Notes: generated by a model not told the origin, from the sequence alone. Numbered from the stretch's first letter, positions 1 to 7,978 are shown. The stretch is DNA of 36,794 nt from Defluviitaleaceae bacterium (GCA_009780015.1 WRAW01000018.1:1-36794), one strand, 5' to 3'. Program-made: numbers and translations.

Positions 1-540
1 GACCAAGGTGTGCTTTCAGAACGACCCCTTATGTGAGGATTAAACATTTTCCCTCTGAGGGGTGAATCACCCCGATACGCACCTTGAAAAACACCGCTCC
101 GCAAGGACGGTCATAAACGACCCCCGGGTACGTTACCGCGAAACGCTGCGCGCGAGGATCGCCTTGATGGATTTATTCCATATAAGAGCAGGAGCGCCCG
201 CGCTTTAATCCCAATCCGGCTGTCCGTTTAGGGCAGCCGCGATATGGGCTTAAAGTCCGGCAGACATAAAGCGTAAAGCGATAATGATACTTCCCTGAAC
301 CTGACTGTAAAGGGCCCGCGACGTAGGAGCAAGCGGGGGATGTCCCTCTGCGTTTGAAATAGAATGCAGCCGGACTCCATGCTAGGCGTAATGCCAAGGC
401 TCGGTGACGTCAAAAATGTAACAAAACTGTTTACAACAATCCAATAACCGGAAGCGCCATCTTCGGTTAGCGGTTGGAATATAGCAGACAAAGGCGCGGT
501 TACGTTCCTTTGTCTGCCCCATCGAGCCGCTAACAGTCAA
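1..540 (+). ncRNA. Candidate large structured RNA (unassigned)
   Basis: No convincing protein is encoded here, but the plus strand is full of complementary segments. Examples: 4-12 with 78-86 (9 bp, closing a multi-hairpin domain); 59-64 with 68-73; 93-100 with 105-111 capped by a GCAA tetraloop; 203-208 with 250-255, 210-213 with 245-248 and 217-225 with 231-239 stacked into one long arm; 254-261 with 369-376 as a long-range helix; 315-319 with 333-337; 445-454 with 461-469; 466-473 with 527-534 enclosing a perfect 11-bp stem 484-494/507-517. I found no landmarks of RNase P, tmRNA, SRP RNA or group I/II introns. Size and ornateness resemble the GOLLD/ROOL class, but I cannot assign a family. 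The 5' end may lie outside the window and strand is inferred. Confidence 0.5.
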
Positions 541-563
541 TTAATACCACACAGGAGGGGGTT

Positions 564-824
564 ATTGTTATCGGTTATGACACAAAGAACCACGCAAATG
601 AAGTCCTTTATGAAATTCCGGATAGCCAAAGATGTGCCGTAACAGGCAATAACGGCTCGTTCCTGTTTGCCGCATACGGCTGCGCTTTACTGGAACGCCG
701 AACAGACAGCGGCTTGTATGTCTATACCGCTATAAATCTTTCAACCCGAAGGGCTGTGATACTCAGCCGCCGTAAGCGGCAGCTTGCCGAACCTGATTTT
801 GAGGATATGGCGGCGAAAATTTAA
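564..824 (+). CDS. Small ORF of unknown function, no canonical start, possible mobile-element remnant
   Basis: I do not recognise this 86-codon frame. It reads like a real globular protein (for example [18 protein letters not shown], then [18 protein letters not shown]). A strong ribosome binding site, AGGAGGGG at 553-560, lies just upstream, but the only codon at a suitable place is ATT at 564; there is no ATG, GTG or TTG in frame. The TAA at 822-824 is followed in the same frame by 20 further codons to a TGA at 885-887, so the stop may itself be a lesion. Another ribosome binding site (GGAGG, 872-876) precedes a GTG at 884 whose frame dies after five codons. The pattern suggests the degraded edge of a foreign element joined to the next gene. 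Confidence 0.4.
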   Translation: MVIGYDTKNHANEVLYEIPDSQRCAVTGNNGSFLFAAYGCALLERRTDSGLYVYTAINLSTRRAVILSRRKRQLAEPDFEDMAAKI

Positions 825-840
825 GAATCGGAGATCAGCG

Positions 841-1839
841 GTGAGAGCCGGTTTTCTATTGAGAGGGTACCGGAGGAAAAAAAGTGAAGGCGACTTCTTA
901 GTAATTAAGAATGCCGTTAACTTAACAATCACCGATATGGCTGAATATATTCATGAGATTGACAGATGTTTGAGCGCTGTCGCAAGCGGCGACTTAACTT
1001 CCTCGATATCTATGGATTTTGTTGGAGAATTTAATAATATTAAGCTGTCCATTAACCATATTGTAAAAACATTGAATAACACTATGTCTGAAATTTCCGT
1101 GGCCGCGGCCCAGGTGTTGAATGGCGCTCAACATATTACTTCCAGCGCGATGTATTTGGCCAACGGGGCTACGACGCAGGCAAGTTCCGTCGAGGAGTTG
1201 AGCGCATCTGTTGATTTGATTAGCCGGCAGACACAAAGTAATGCTGAAAGCGCCGACAATGCCAGTGACATTTCCCGTGGGTCCGCCAATAGCGCGCAGG
1301 AAGGCAACGATGCCATGAAACAAATGCTTGAAGCAATGATTGGTATTAAAGAGGTATCCGGCAGCATCACCAAAATCATCAAAGTAATCCAAGATATAGC
1401 GTTCCAGACGAATCTGCTTGCGCTGAACGCGGCGGTAGAAGCGGCCCGGGCCGGCGAACACGGCAAGGGATTCGCCGTAGTGGCCGAAGAAGTACGCTCT
1501 CTTGCTACAAGGAGCCAAACCGCCGCTACCGAAACTACAGAGATGATTGAAAACTCCGTTGCCAGAGTGGAGACTGGTTCCGACATCGCTCAATCTACAG
1601 CGAAGTCGCTGGATATTATCGTGGAAAACGCGAACAAAGTACGGGATATTATCGGCGATATCTCCGGCGCTTCCCAAAACCAGACGCAAGCAATCCAACA
1701 AGTCAGCATCGGTCTCTCACAAATATCCGGTGTTGTACAAAGTAATGCCGCTGTTTCAGAGGAATCCGCCGCTTCCGCCCAAGAACTTAACTCTCAGGCT
1801 GAAACGCTAAAACAGCTTGTTTCTTACTTCAAGCTCTGA
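841..1839 (+). CDS. Methyl-accepting chemotaxis protein, sensor half missing
   Basis: This is the cytoplasmic signalling part of a chemoreceptor: a final HAMP-like unit (about residues 20-85), then the long antiparallel coiled coil with the conserved hairpin tip [20 protein letters not shown] and the flanking [15 protein letters not shown] segment. It would be expected to work with CheA and CheW, but has no transmembrane segment and no ligand-binding domain. Homology with the complete receptor at 22250-24760 starts abruptly at the motif GDF...KNAVNL near base 890. The residues before it, from the GTG at 841 or TTG at 784, match nothing in that receptor and overlap the preceding small ORF. GTG 841 has a modest ribosome binding site (GGAG at 830-833). 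It is either a soluble truncated receptor or, more likely, a 5'-truncated pseudogene. Family certain, functionality doubtful. Confidence 0.8.
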   Translation: MRAGFLLRGYRRKKSEGDFLVIKNAVNLTITDMAEYIHEIDRCLSAVASGDLTSSISMDFVGEFNNIKLSINHIVKTLNNTMSEISVAAAQVLNGAQHITSSAMYLANGATTQASSVEELSASVDLISRQTQSNAESADNASDISRGSANSAQEGNDAMKQMLEAMIGIKEVSGSITKIIKVIQDIAFQTNLLALNAAVEAARAGEHGKGFAVVAEEVRSLATRSQTAATETTEMIENSVARVETGSDIAQSTAKSLDIIVENANKVRDIIGDISGASQNQTQAIQQVSIGLSQISGVVQSNAAVSEESAASAQELNSQAETLKQLVSYFKL

Positions 1840-1910
1840 TACTTCCGCGAATGGATAAAGAGCCGCGCTATCCTTTGGTATCGCTTTTGTTATGCATATA
1901 TAAACAGAAT

Positions 1911-1946
1911 AAGCCCCATCACTTCAAGTTTGAGGTGACGGGGTTT
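1911..1946 (-). terminator. Hairpin terminator between the receptor remnant and the permease gene
   Basis: Arms 1911-1926 and 1931-1946 form a stem of about 15 pairs with one A-C mismatch and wobbles. On the minus strand it follows the APC permease stop (2007) and is followed by the T-rich run TTATTCTGTTTATA. It may also stop read-through from the receptor gene on the plus strand. Confidence 0.6.
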
Positions 1947-2006
1947 GGGCTACCGGTACGGACAAGCATAACGATAGAAGTTATCGCGGTACGCATCAAA
2001 AAGAGC

Positions 2007-3335
2007 TTATTGCTGCTGATCGTTGTGGCAGAGATTTTTGAGCGGTGTATGAGCGAACAACACAAACAGTACAAAGCCGACGGCAATCCATATGCAACCG
2101 ACCATGATCGCTATAGGCGACATGCGCGACATCATTATCAGTGCCAGTAAAACCGCCACAATAGGGGTAACGGGGTATAGCGGGGTTCTGTAAAGGGATG
2201 TGACGTCCTTACGGTTTATACGCAAGGCGTATACGCACAAGCAAGCGACTATCCAGCTAAACGCCGTAACAAAGGCGACCATTTGCAGGATAATCAGCGC
2301 AAGACCGGTAGAGGCTAAGAGCAGCATACCGATGCTGGTGGTAAATAGAGCAATCCTTGGTGTGCCGTTGCGCTCATTTTTTTTGGACAAGATGTGGGGG
2401 AGCGAACCTTCCCTGCCCATTGAAGCAAGCATGTGTGAACCGGCCATCATCAAGCCGTTGAGGGTGGTAGCGGAGGCAAATATTCCGCCAAAGGCAATTA
2501 TAATGGCGCCGTATCTTGTAAAGGTTGCCGCTGCCGCCGCTAACGGCGCGTTTTCGACAGCAAGCTGGGTGTATGGCATCAGGCCGTTCATTACTACAAC
2601 AACAACAGCGAACAAAACGCTGCAAAAAGCCACCGAAAGCAACATGCTTCTGGGGACGTCACGTGCCGGGTCGCGAAATTCGCTCGACATGTTCGGTATT
2701 GCGGACCATCCGCCAAAAGCCGCCCATCCAATTGCGCCGGCCGCTACGACTGCGGAAAACCCGTATGGCGCAAATGGTGTGAGTAGGACCGGATCGACGT
2801 TTACTCCACCCAAGACAATAAAAAGCGTAAGAGCTCCGACAACGATGAATGTGGAAACGCTTTGAATCAGTCTGCCAAACTTGGAGTCGATGATATTACT
2901 AATTGCGAAGAAAACAATAATAAGCATCGCAAAAATGTTATCTGGAATTGGATTAATAACGCCGACCAGTTCAAGCGTCCAATTGATATAGAACGCGCAG
3001 GTGAGCGCCACAACGGCCGACCCCAGACCCTGCCCCCCGTAAAACGCCCATCCCGTGACAAACGAAATTATTATGCCCGGCCGGCCCTTGATTGTCTCCT
3101 TGGGGTAAATGTACGCGCCGCCCGAGCGCGGGAAGGCGGAGCTAAGCTCGCAGTAGCACACTGCAATAATCATTGTGACAAACGCGGCCAGTACAAACGA
3201 AAGCGCGGCGGCAGGGCCGGCAATGCCGGACATATAACCGCTTGCGACAAATATAGTAGCGCCAATCATAACGCCCGCGCCCAGAGCCCAGCCGTCGAAC
3301 ACGGTAAGTTTTCTATCAATAGGTTTTTTTATCAA
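2007..3335 (-). CDS. APC-superfamily amino acid permease
   Basis: A 442-residue integral membrane protein with about 12 hydrophobic segments. The N-terminal segment has the APC signature (ALGAGVMIGATIFVASGY, about residues 17-34), followed by the conserved region around CELSSAFPRSGGAYIYPKE in TM2-3 and GGWSAIPNMSSEFRDPARDVP in the middle. It probably exchanges or symports an amino acid or amine with protons across the cytoplasmic membrane; the substrate cannot be read from sequence. The start is TTG at 3335, after AGGAAG. It is separated from the upstream operon by a terminator but carries its own near-copy of the GntR-type palindrome (3357-3368), so it probably belongs to the same regulon. 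Family assignment is firm. Confidence 0.9.
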   Translation of the reverse strand: MIKKPIDRKLTVFDGWALGAGVMIGATIFVASGYMSGIAGPAAALSFVLAAFVTMIIAVCYCELSSAFPRSGGAYIYPKETIKGRPGIIISFVTGWAFYGGQGLGSAVVALTCAFYINWTLELVGVINPIPDNIFAMLIIVFFAISNIIDSKFGRLIQSVSTFIVVGALTLFIVLGGVNVDPVLLTPFAPYGFSAVVAAGAIGWAAFGGWSAIPNMSSEFRDPARDVPRSMLLSVAFCSVLFAVVVVVMNGLMPYTQLAVENAPLAAAAATFTRYGAIIIAFGGIFASATTLNGLMMAGSHMLASMGREGSLPHILSKKNERNGTPRIALFTTSIGMLLLASTGLALIILQMVAFVTAFSWIVACLCVYALRINRKDVTSLYRTPLYPVTPIVAVLLALIMMSRMSPIAIMVGCIWIAVGFVLFVLFAHTPLKNLCHNDQQQ

Positions 3336-3356
3336 TACCTATCTTCCTTTCTGTAT

Positions 3357-3368
3357 ATAGTATACAAT
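3357..3368 (-). promoter_or_regulatory. Probable GntR-regulator operator upstream of the permease
   Basis: ATAGTATACAAT matches the ATTGTATACAAT palindrome found at 14033-14044 and 14909-14920 at 11 of 12 positions. It lies 22 bp upstream of the TTG start of the permease. On the minus strand a TATACT inside it could serve as the -10 box, although no good -35 is visible. Confidence 0.55.
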
Positions 3369-3383
3369 ATTTAGGTACATAAA

Positions 3384-3424
3384 ATCATGGTCGGAACCAA
3401 CCGAAGATCAGCCCCGGCCATGAT
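3384..3424 (-). terminator. Terminator at the end of the 12-gene operon
   Basis: Arms 3384-3392 and 3416-3424 pair over 9 positions (one G-U). On the minus strand the hairpin is followed by TTTTATG. It lies 35 bp past the aroM-family stop codon, separating the operon from the permease. Confidence 0.6.
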
Positions 3425-3458
3425 AACCAATTTTGAGGAAACCTAAAGTAACGAAGTG

Positions 3459-4124
3459 TTACTGCTGATTGGCCAGTGTATCCAATACGCGAGCCATCAA
3501 TGTTTTCGGGTGCAGCACCGGTACGCCCAGCATGTCTGAGGCTGTGTCGCGTATTTGTGCGGTATAGCCGATGCAGTCAAGCAATAAAAGGCCGATATCC
3601 TTCATATTCGCGGTGGCGTCCCGTAGGTCGTCCTCTGTACCGGGGGGGCGCATACAACCGTATACAACATCGAGGCCGTGATTCCGCCAGCCGTTGAGCA
3701 TGTCTTCGGCGTATTCCTCCATCGGAAACAACGCGCCGATTTTGACGCCCGACGCGATCACAGGAACGATGCTGTGCATCAGCTCGTAAGGCACAAGCAG
3801 CGGTACGGGGCACTCTAAAGCTTGAAATTTGCCGGTACACATCAATATTACCGCCTGCGAGTCTTCCCCGGCTCTTTTAATGACGTCGCGCAGATATGGC
3901 AGCACCAGCTTCGTGGACAACGTGGCCATCGTGCCGTCCCTAAGCCGCGTTACGGTAGTTTCTTCATCACCCTGCGGTGCGAGGGAGGACAATGCGTCCT
4001 CGACGCTGAAAGCATCAAGCGAGCCCATTTGCGTAACCTCGTAGCGATCCCCTAGCAGGCCGATCATATCGGGGGAGAGGTCTGTACGCGGCGCATGGCC
4101 GACTGTCACCATACATACTTTCAT
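3459..4124 (-). CDS. AroM family protein
   Basis: This 221-residue protein matches the AroM family, whose biochemical role is unknown to me. It shows the N-terminal MVTVGHAPRTDLSPDM motif and two well separated cysteines in LMCTGKF and LLDCIGYT. That arrangement resembles the Asp/Glu/hydantoin racemase-like fold, where two cysteines act as acid and base, so an enantiomer-interconverting role is a reasonable guess but only a guess. I prefer ATG 4124 over ATG 4136 because the ribosome binding site GAAAGGA (4137-4143) abuts the latter with no spacer. It is the last gene of the operon, 18 bp after dctM. Confidence 0.8.
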   Translation of the reverse strand: MKVCMVTVGHAPRTDLSPDMIGLLGDRYEVTQMGSLDAFSVEDALSSLAPQGDEETTVTRLRDGTMATLSTKLVLPYLRDVIKRAGEDSQAVILMCTGKFQALECPVPLLVPYELMHSIVPVIASGVKIGALFPMEEYAEDMLNGWRNHGLDVVYGCMRPPGTEDDLRDATANMKDIGLLLLDCIGYTAQIRDTASDMLGVPVLHPKTLMARVLDTLANQQ

Positions 4125-4142
4125 AATTGAGACCATTCCTTT

Positions 4143-5426
4143 CTAGTCCATAACTAAATTAGGCAACCACAAGGAAAGTTCAGGGACAAGCACAATAATA
4201 ACAAGCGCGACCAGCAACGCTAAGACAAACGGCATAGCTTCCTTTCCAACTTTAAGAAGCGATGCCCCAGAAACGCCGGATGCTATAAATATACTGACCG
4301 CTACCGGCGGCGTTACGAATCCTATGGCCAGATTAACGGTCATAATAACGCCAAGGTGTGTCAGATCAACACCCAAGGGAATGAGTATCGACGCAAAAAG
4401 CGGCGCGAGAATTAAAATCGCGGCGGCAGTGTCCATGAACAGACCCATAATCAGCAGGAATATGTTGAGTATCAGCATAACGACAAGTACTTCGGTGGAA
4501 ATACTGGCTATAGCGGCGCTTATTTGCTGCGGGATTTGCAACAGAGCCAAAATTGTACCAAGCGCTATAGCCGTGGCGAAAGTTATAATAACCGCGCCGA
4601 CAAGCTTGCCGTTTTCAACAAAAGCGTGTATCAGCTTTTCCAAAGTGAGCTCTTTATACAGAAATTTGCCGACTACGAGGCCGTATACCACGCCCATAAC
4701 CGCAGCTTCGGTCGGGGTGAAGATGCCGCCGTAGATGCCGCCGAGGATTATGACCGGCGCAAACAAGGCCCACTTTGCATCCCAAAAGGCGGCGCCGAGC
4801 CTCCTCCAACTGAATTCTTCGCCGGTACCGTGGTATCCACGTTTGCCGCTTATTATGCGCGAAGTGATAGCCAACAAAGCCGCAACCAAGAGCCCCGGCA
4901 GTACGCCTGCTAAAAACAGCCGGCTGATAGAAGCGTTTGTGGCAAGGCCGAACAATACGAACGGAATGCTCGGCGGAAGGATAACGCCAAGCCCCCCGGA
5001 CACCGCGGTAAGTCCTGCGGCATATTCCCTCGAGTAGTTTTCCTTGACCATTGAAGGGATCATGATCGTTCCTACGGCGGCTACCGTAGCGGGGGCGGAG
5101 CCGGATATAGCGCCGAAAAGCAGGCAGGTAAGGACGGTAACGGTTGCAAGGCCGCCCGTGCGGTTGCCGACAAAAGCCTTAGCAAAGGCCACCAGGCGTC
5201 TGGATAACCCGCCTGATTCCATGACAAAGCCCGCCAGCATAAAGAACGGCACGGCCAATAGCGGGAAGCTTGACAGGTTGTTTATCATTGCCTGACCAAG
5301 AAACGCCATTGGAACAATAGGATTAATAGTCAGTGTGATGATGATAGCTAAACCGATTGATACGCCAATCGGCACACTCAGGAACATAAATAAAAAGAAC
5401 AGTGATAGCAGAATAACAGCGTCCAT
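4143..5426 (-). CDS. dctM: TRAP transporter large permease subunit (DctM-like)
   Basis: This is the large membrane subunit of a tripartite ATP-independent periplasmic transporter, which carries out sodium-driven uptake of organic acids. It has about 427 residues with eleven to twelve hydrophobic segments. Typical stretches are VPIGVSIGLAI near the N-terminus, PFFMLAGFVMESGGLSRRL, the SGSAPATVAAVG loop and GVILPPSIPFVLFG. I choose ATG 5426, preceded by AAAAGGGG, rather than the in-frame start at 5474, which lies inside dctQ. It follows dctQ by 4 bp and forms one unit with dctQ and dctP; its place behind acid-metabolising enzymes points to a carboxylate substrate. Confidence 0.93.
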   Translation of the reverse strand: MDAVILLSLFFLFMFLSVPIGVSIGLAIIITLTINPIVPMAFLGQAMINNLSSFPLLAVPFFMLAGFVMESGGLSRRLVAFAKAFVGNRTGGLATVTVLTCLLFGAISGSAPATVAAVGTIMIPSMVKENYSREYAAGLTAVSGGLGVILPPSIPFVLFGLATNASISRLFLAGVLPGLLVAALLAITSRIISGKRGYHGTGEEFSWRRLGAAFWDAKWALFAPVIILGGIYGGIFTPTEAAVMGVVYGLVVGKFLYKELTLEKLIHAFVENGKLVGAVIITFATAIALGTILALLQIPQQISAAIASISTEVLVVMLILNIFLLIMGLFMDTAAAILILAPLFASILIPLGVDLTHLGVIMTVNLAIGFVTPPVAVSIFIASGVSGASLLKVGKEAMPFVLALLVALVIIVLVPELSLWLPNLVMD

Positions 5427-5430
5427 CGCA

Positions 5431-5934
5431 TCACCCCTTTTCCTTTTGAATAAGCTTGGCTTCCTTATACTCACGCACAGAGCGCGCCGAATCCTGGACG
5501 AGTCGGAATGCGGTAAGCATGAACGCGATTATGACGACCATGTAGATAATCCACCGAGGCATACCGAGCACGGGGGTATTTTGTCCCCTGTAATATATTT
5601 CGGCTGTAAGCAATGCGAGCTGGTTGAGCACGAATATTGTAAACACAAGGAAACAGGCATTGGATATGATTTGAAAAATCGCTTTCATGTGTGGTTTCAT
5701 GAAGTTTGTCAGGATGTCGATGCGCAAATGAGCGCGCCGTAAAACCGCGTAGGATGTGCCGAAATAGCATAGCCACACCAGCAAAAATATCGCAATTTCC
5801 TCTGTCCAGGCAAGAGGAAGGTGGAGGAAGTACCTAAATACAACTTGCGCGAAAAGACAGACGGTAATGACAGTTGTAATAGCAACAATGAAGCATTTTT
5901 CAATGTTTTCATCAAGCCATCGCAAAATGTTCAT
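5431..5934 (-). CDS. dctQ: TRAP transporter small permease subunit (DctQ-like)
   Basis: A 167-residue four-helix membrane protein of the DctQ family. Typical features are an N-terminal segment rich in Val/Ile/Thr, the central LPLAWTEEIAIFLLVWLCYFG signature around residues 40-60, and RRAHLRIDIL shortly after. It pairs with DctM in the TRAP transporter and is needed for substrate transfer from the binding protein. ATG 5934 has the ribosome binding site AAGGAAG (5939-5945); an upstream in-frame start at 5967 would include the binding site itself. A strong hairpin (5977-6040) lies between it and dctP. Confidence 0.92.
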   Translation of the reverse strand: MNILRWLDENIEKCFIVAITTVITVCLFAQVVFRYFLHLPLAWTEEIAIFLLVWLCYFGTSYAVLRRAHLRIDILTNFMKPHMKAIFQIISNACFLVFTIFVLNQLALLTAEIYYRGQNTPVLGMPRWIIYMVVIIAFMLTAFRLVQDSARSVREYKEAKLIQKEKG

Positions 5935-5976
5935 AAGAGCTTCCTTTCCTATTGGTTTTAGAATCAATTCATTTGA

Positions 5977-6040
5977 GAAGCTGTTCTCAGAGATCGAAAC
6001 ACAGTCCAGGCAGATGTTTCTTACTTATGAGAACAGCTTC
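5977..6040 (-). repeat. Intergenic hairpin between dctP and dctQ
   Basis: Arms 5977-5989 and 6028-6040 are perfectly complementary over 13 bp, and an inner pair 5996-6001/6015-6020 adds 6 bp. The hairpin lies directly after the binding-protein gene within the operon and has no T-run on either strand. It probably stabilises the upstream mRNA or partly attenuates transcription, so that binding protein exceeds permease. Confidence 0.6.
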
Positions 6041-6082
6041 GCAGTTGATGTTTACCAATGAATCCGAACTTTTGCCGTCGGA

Positions 6083-7120
6083 TTATCTGACGCCTGCCTC
6101 TGCCGCGATTGTGTCAAAGTATTCCTGACCGCTTTGCGCTGCGGCCAGCTCCCAAGCGGACTGGGAAAGATCACGAAATGCCATCATTTGTTCATGCGTT
6201 AAATGATTGATCTGTATAAGGCCGCTTTCCTCAATGTACTGCAACGCCGCAACACTGTCACGGTAGGCAATTTCGCGCTGATACGCCTCGGCTATGGCGG
6301 CGGCTTCGTCAATAGCCACCCTCCAATGTTCAGGCAGGCTGTGGTAGTATGCCGCGCTCATATGAACGCCTAAGAAGCCGTAAACATGGCTCGTCATAGA
6401 AAGATAATTCTGCATCTCGTGCATATTGGCATCCCAAATTGTTGAAATGGAATTCTCTTGGCCGTCCACTGTACCCTGCTGCAATGCGGTCATTACTTCG
6501 CCGAAAGCCATTACGGTAGGCAGCGCGCCAAAGCTCGAAAACGCTTCCATGTGAATGTTGTTTGCCAGTGTGCGGATATTCAGGCCCTGAATGTCCCCCG
6601 GGGTATAAATCGGGTTTCTGGAGTTTGTGACATGGCGGAATCCGTGGTCAAATACGGCGATCAGGCGGATGCCGGATTCTTCCTCATAGCGTTGCCGCAT
6701 CATATCGCCGACTTCACCGTCCAACACACTAAATGCAGTTTCACGATCCAAAAACAGGTATGGCGCATCAAGCGGGATAAAGGCGCTGGAAAATTCTGGG
6801 ACATTGCTCAAGGTAATATCGCAGAAATGGATGATCTCATTGAGCAGTCCATTGATTTGCTGATCAGGTATCGTACCCAGCACACCGTTGAGGAAAATCT
6901 GTACTTCGACCTCGTCGCCGATGCGTTCGTGAATCTCCTCAGCGAATCTCATCGCGCCTAATGAGGCAGGATGGGTTTCGCTTCCCATACCGGCAAACCT
7001 CCAAATCGTTAAGTCTCCGTCGCTTCCTCCCTGCGCTTGGGTTCCGCCGCCGCCGGCACAACCGGTAAGTATGGCAATAATCAGAAAAGTAGTCAATAAT
7101 ATCGATGTAGTCTTTTTCAT
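6083..7120 (-). CDS. dctP: TRAP transporter substrate-binding lipoprotein (DctP-like)
   Basis: A 345-residue extracytoplasmic solute receptor. It begins with a lipoprotein signal peptide (MKK, hydrophobic core, lipobox LTGC with Cys21) followed by a Gly/Gln/Ser-rich linker, as expected in a Gram-positive cell without periplasm. The body matches the DctP family: WRFAGMGSETHPASLGAMRFAEEI near the N-terminus, GLNIRTLANNIHMEAFSSFGA in the middle, and ALQQGTVDGQENS, the ligand-loop region. The family binds carboxylates through an arginine, and NIRTLAN holds the likely candidate (about R175). The start is ATG 7120 after AAAGGGTG. It heads the transporter part of the operon, 80 bp after the ferredoxin-like subunit. 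Confidence 0.94.
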   Translation of the reverse strand: MKKTTSILLTTFLIIAILTGCAGGGGTQAQGGSDGDLTIWRFAGMGSETHPASLGAMRFAEEIHERIGDEVEVQIFLNGVLGTIPDQQINGLLNEIIHFCDITLSNVPEFSSAFIPLDAPYLFLDRETAFSVLDGEVGDMMRQRYEEESGIRLIAVFDHGFRHVTNSRNPIYTPGDIQGLNIRTLANNIHMEAFSSFGALPTVMAFGEVMTALQQGTVDGQENSISTIWDANMHEMQNYLSMTSHVYGFLGVHMSAAYYHSLPEHWRVAIDEAAAIAEAYQREIAYRDSVAALQYIEESGLIQINHLTHEQMMAFRDLSQSAWELAAAQSGQEYFDTIAAEAGVR

Positions 7121-7173
7121 CAGATACTTTCACCCTTTCTATTGTCTTATGAGGATATTCTTATACTTGTTTA

Positions 7174-7199
7174 GTGTTTATGCGGCATTTGATAAACAC
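7174..7199 (-). repeat. Small hairpin between the ferredoxin-like subunit gene and dctP
   Basis: GTGTTTAT at 7174-7181 pairs perfectly with ATAAACAC at 7192-7199 around a 10-nt loop. There is no T-run, so it is more likely an mRNA-stability or partial attenuation element than a strong terminator. Confidence 0.4.
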
Positions 7200-7200
7200 G

Positions 7201-7407
7201 CTACTCTTTGAAAACCGTGATCGCAACATCAGGGCAAGTCAAACGGCAGATACCACAGCCGATGCATGTGCCTTCACCGGCAAAGACCACATATTCGTAG
7301 CCGCCGGCATTTGTGCGTCCTGAAAGAGCCATACATTTCTTAGGGCATTTACTCATGCATAGCAGGCATCCCTTGCAGAACTTAGGGTCAATAACCACGT
7401 GTGACAT
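7201..7407 (-). CDS. 2-oxoacid:ferredoxin oxidoreductase, delta (2x[4Fe-4S] ferredoxin) subunit
   Basis: A 68-residue bacterial-type ferredoxin with two cluster motifs, CKGCLLCMSKCP near the N-terminus and CIGCGICRLTCP near the C-terminus, enough for two [4Fe-4S] clusters. In four-subunit 2-oxoacid:ferredoxin oxidoreductases this subunit relays electrons from the thiamine-diphosphate site to external ferredoxin. ATG 7407 is preceded by GGAGG at 8-nt spacing; an earlier in-frame TTG overlaps that site and is rejected. It follows the gamma subunit gene by 28 bp, but both are separated from alpha and beta by four genes. Confidence 0.9.
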   Translation of the reverse strand: MSHVVIDPKFCKGCLLCMSKCPKKCMALSGRTNAGGYEYVVFAGEGTCIGCGICRLTCPDVAITVFKE

Positions 7408-7435
7408 AAATCCTACCTCCAATATGGATTGATTA

Positions 7436-7978
7436 TCAAACCAAGTTGTAGCCGGCTTCCAGCGCCATCGTATTCTTCAAGGTCGTTTCTTCATTGAATT
7501 TCTTGGCTATACTCTCCTTAATTATCGATAAGGGAAGGCTTGCGCTGTGCTTGGCGTAAGCGCCGAGCATAACAATGTTCGCAAAGCGCACGTTCCCGAT
7601 TTCCAGTGCGGTGTCGGTGGCGGGAACCTTGACGACTGTGGCGTTGGAAAGCGCATCTTCATGCTCCGGCGTCAGTTCAACCAGGCTTGTGTTAATAAAA
7701 ACGAGCTTGGTATTTCGCATGTTTGGCGCAAAGCGGTTGAGCGAGTGCTGGTTCATGATAATCGCGATGGACGGACGGGTAAAGATGGGGCTTAATATTT
7801 TTTCATCCGACATAACTACCTGGCAATTACATGTGCCGCCGCGCATTTCCGGGCCGTAGGAGGGGAGCCATGAAGCGTTCAGGCCGTTTTCGATGACGAC
7901 ATCCGCAAACAATTTTCCCAATGATAGGATACCTTGGCCGCCAAATCCTGCAAAGAGTACTTTTTCTTTTATACCCAT
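7436..7978 (-). CDS. 2-oxoacid:ferredoxin oxidoreductase, gamma subunit
   Basis: A 180-residue protein of the pyruvate/ketoisovalerate oxidoreductase gamma family. Signatures are the N-terminal FAGFGGQGILSLGKLFAD and PSYGPEMRGGTCNCQVVMSD (about residues 39-58), which lies at the interface with the other subunits. It is a structural and CoA-side subunit of the enzyme that turns a 2-oxoacid, CoA and oxidised ferredoxin into acyl-CoA, CO2 and reduced ferredoxin. The start is ATG 7978 with GAAAGGAG upstream. The length is normal for a separate gamma subunit. Confidence 0.92.
   Translation of the reverse strand: MGIKEKVLFAGFGGQGILSLGKLFADVVIENGLNASWLPSYGPEMRGGTCNCQVVMSDEKILSPIFTRPSIAIIMNQHSLNRFAPNMRNTKLVFINTSLVELTPEHEDALSNATVVKVPATDTALEIGNVRFANIVMLGAYAKHSASLPLSIIKESIAKKFNEETTLKNTMALEAGYNLV

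Noticed and set aside
228-491. 87-codon minus-strand frame inside the structured region
   Set aside because: It covers several strong stems of the proposed RNA and reads like a low-complexity shadow; no ribosome binding site was seen.
1-540. Group I or group II intron, RNase P RNA, tmRNA or SRP RNA
   Set aside because: The hallmark sequences (group II domain V, group I core, RNase P conserved blocks, the tmRNA tRNA-like ends, the SRP tetraloop region) were not found.
1128-1701. Long open frames antisense to the chemoreceptor
   Set aside because: Composition-driven shadows of the signalling-domain coding sequence; no ribosome binding site and no recognisable protein.
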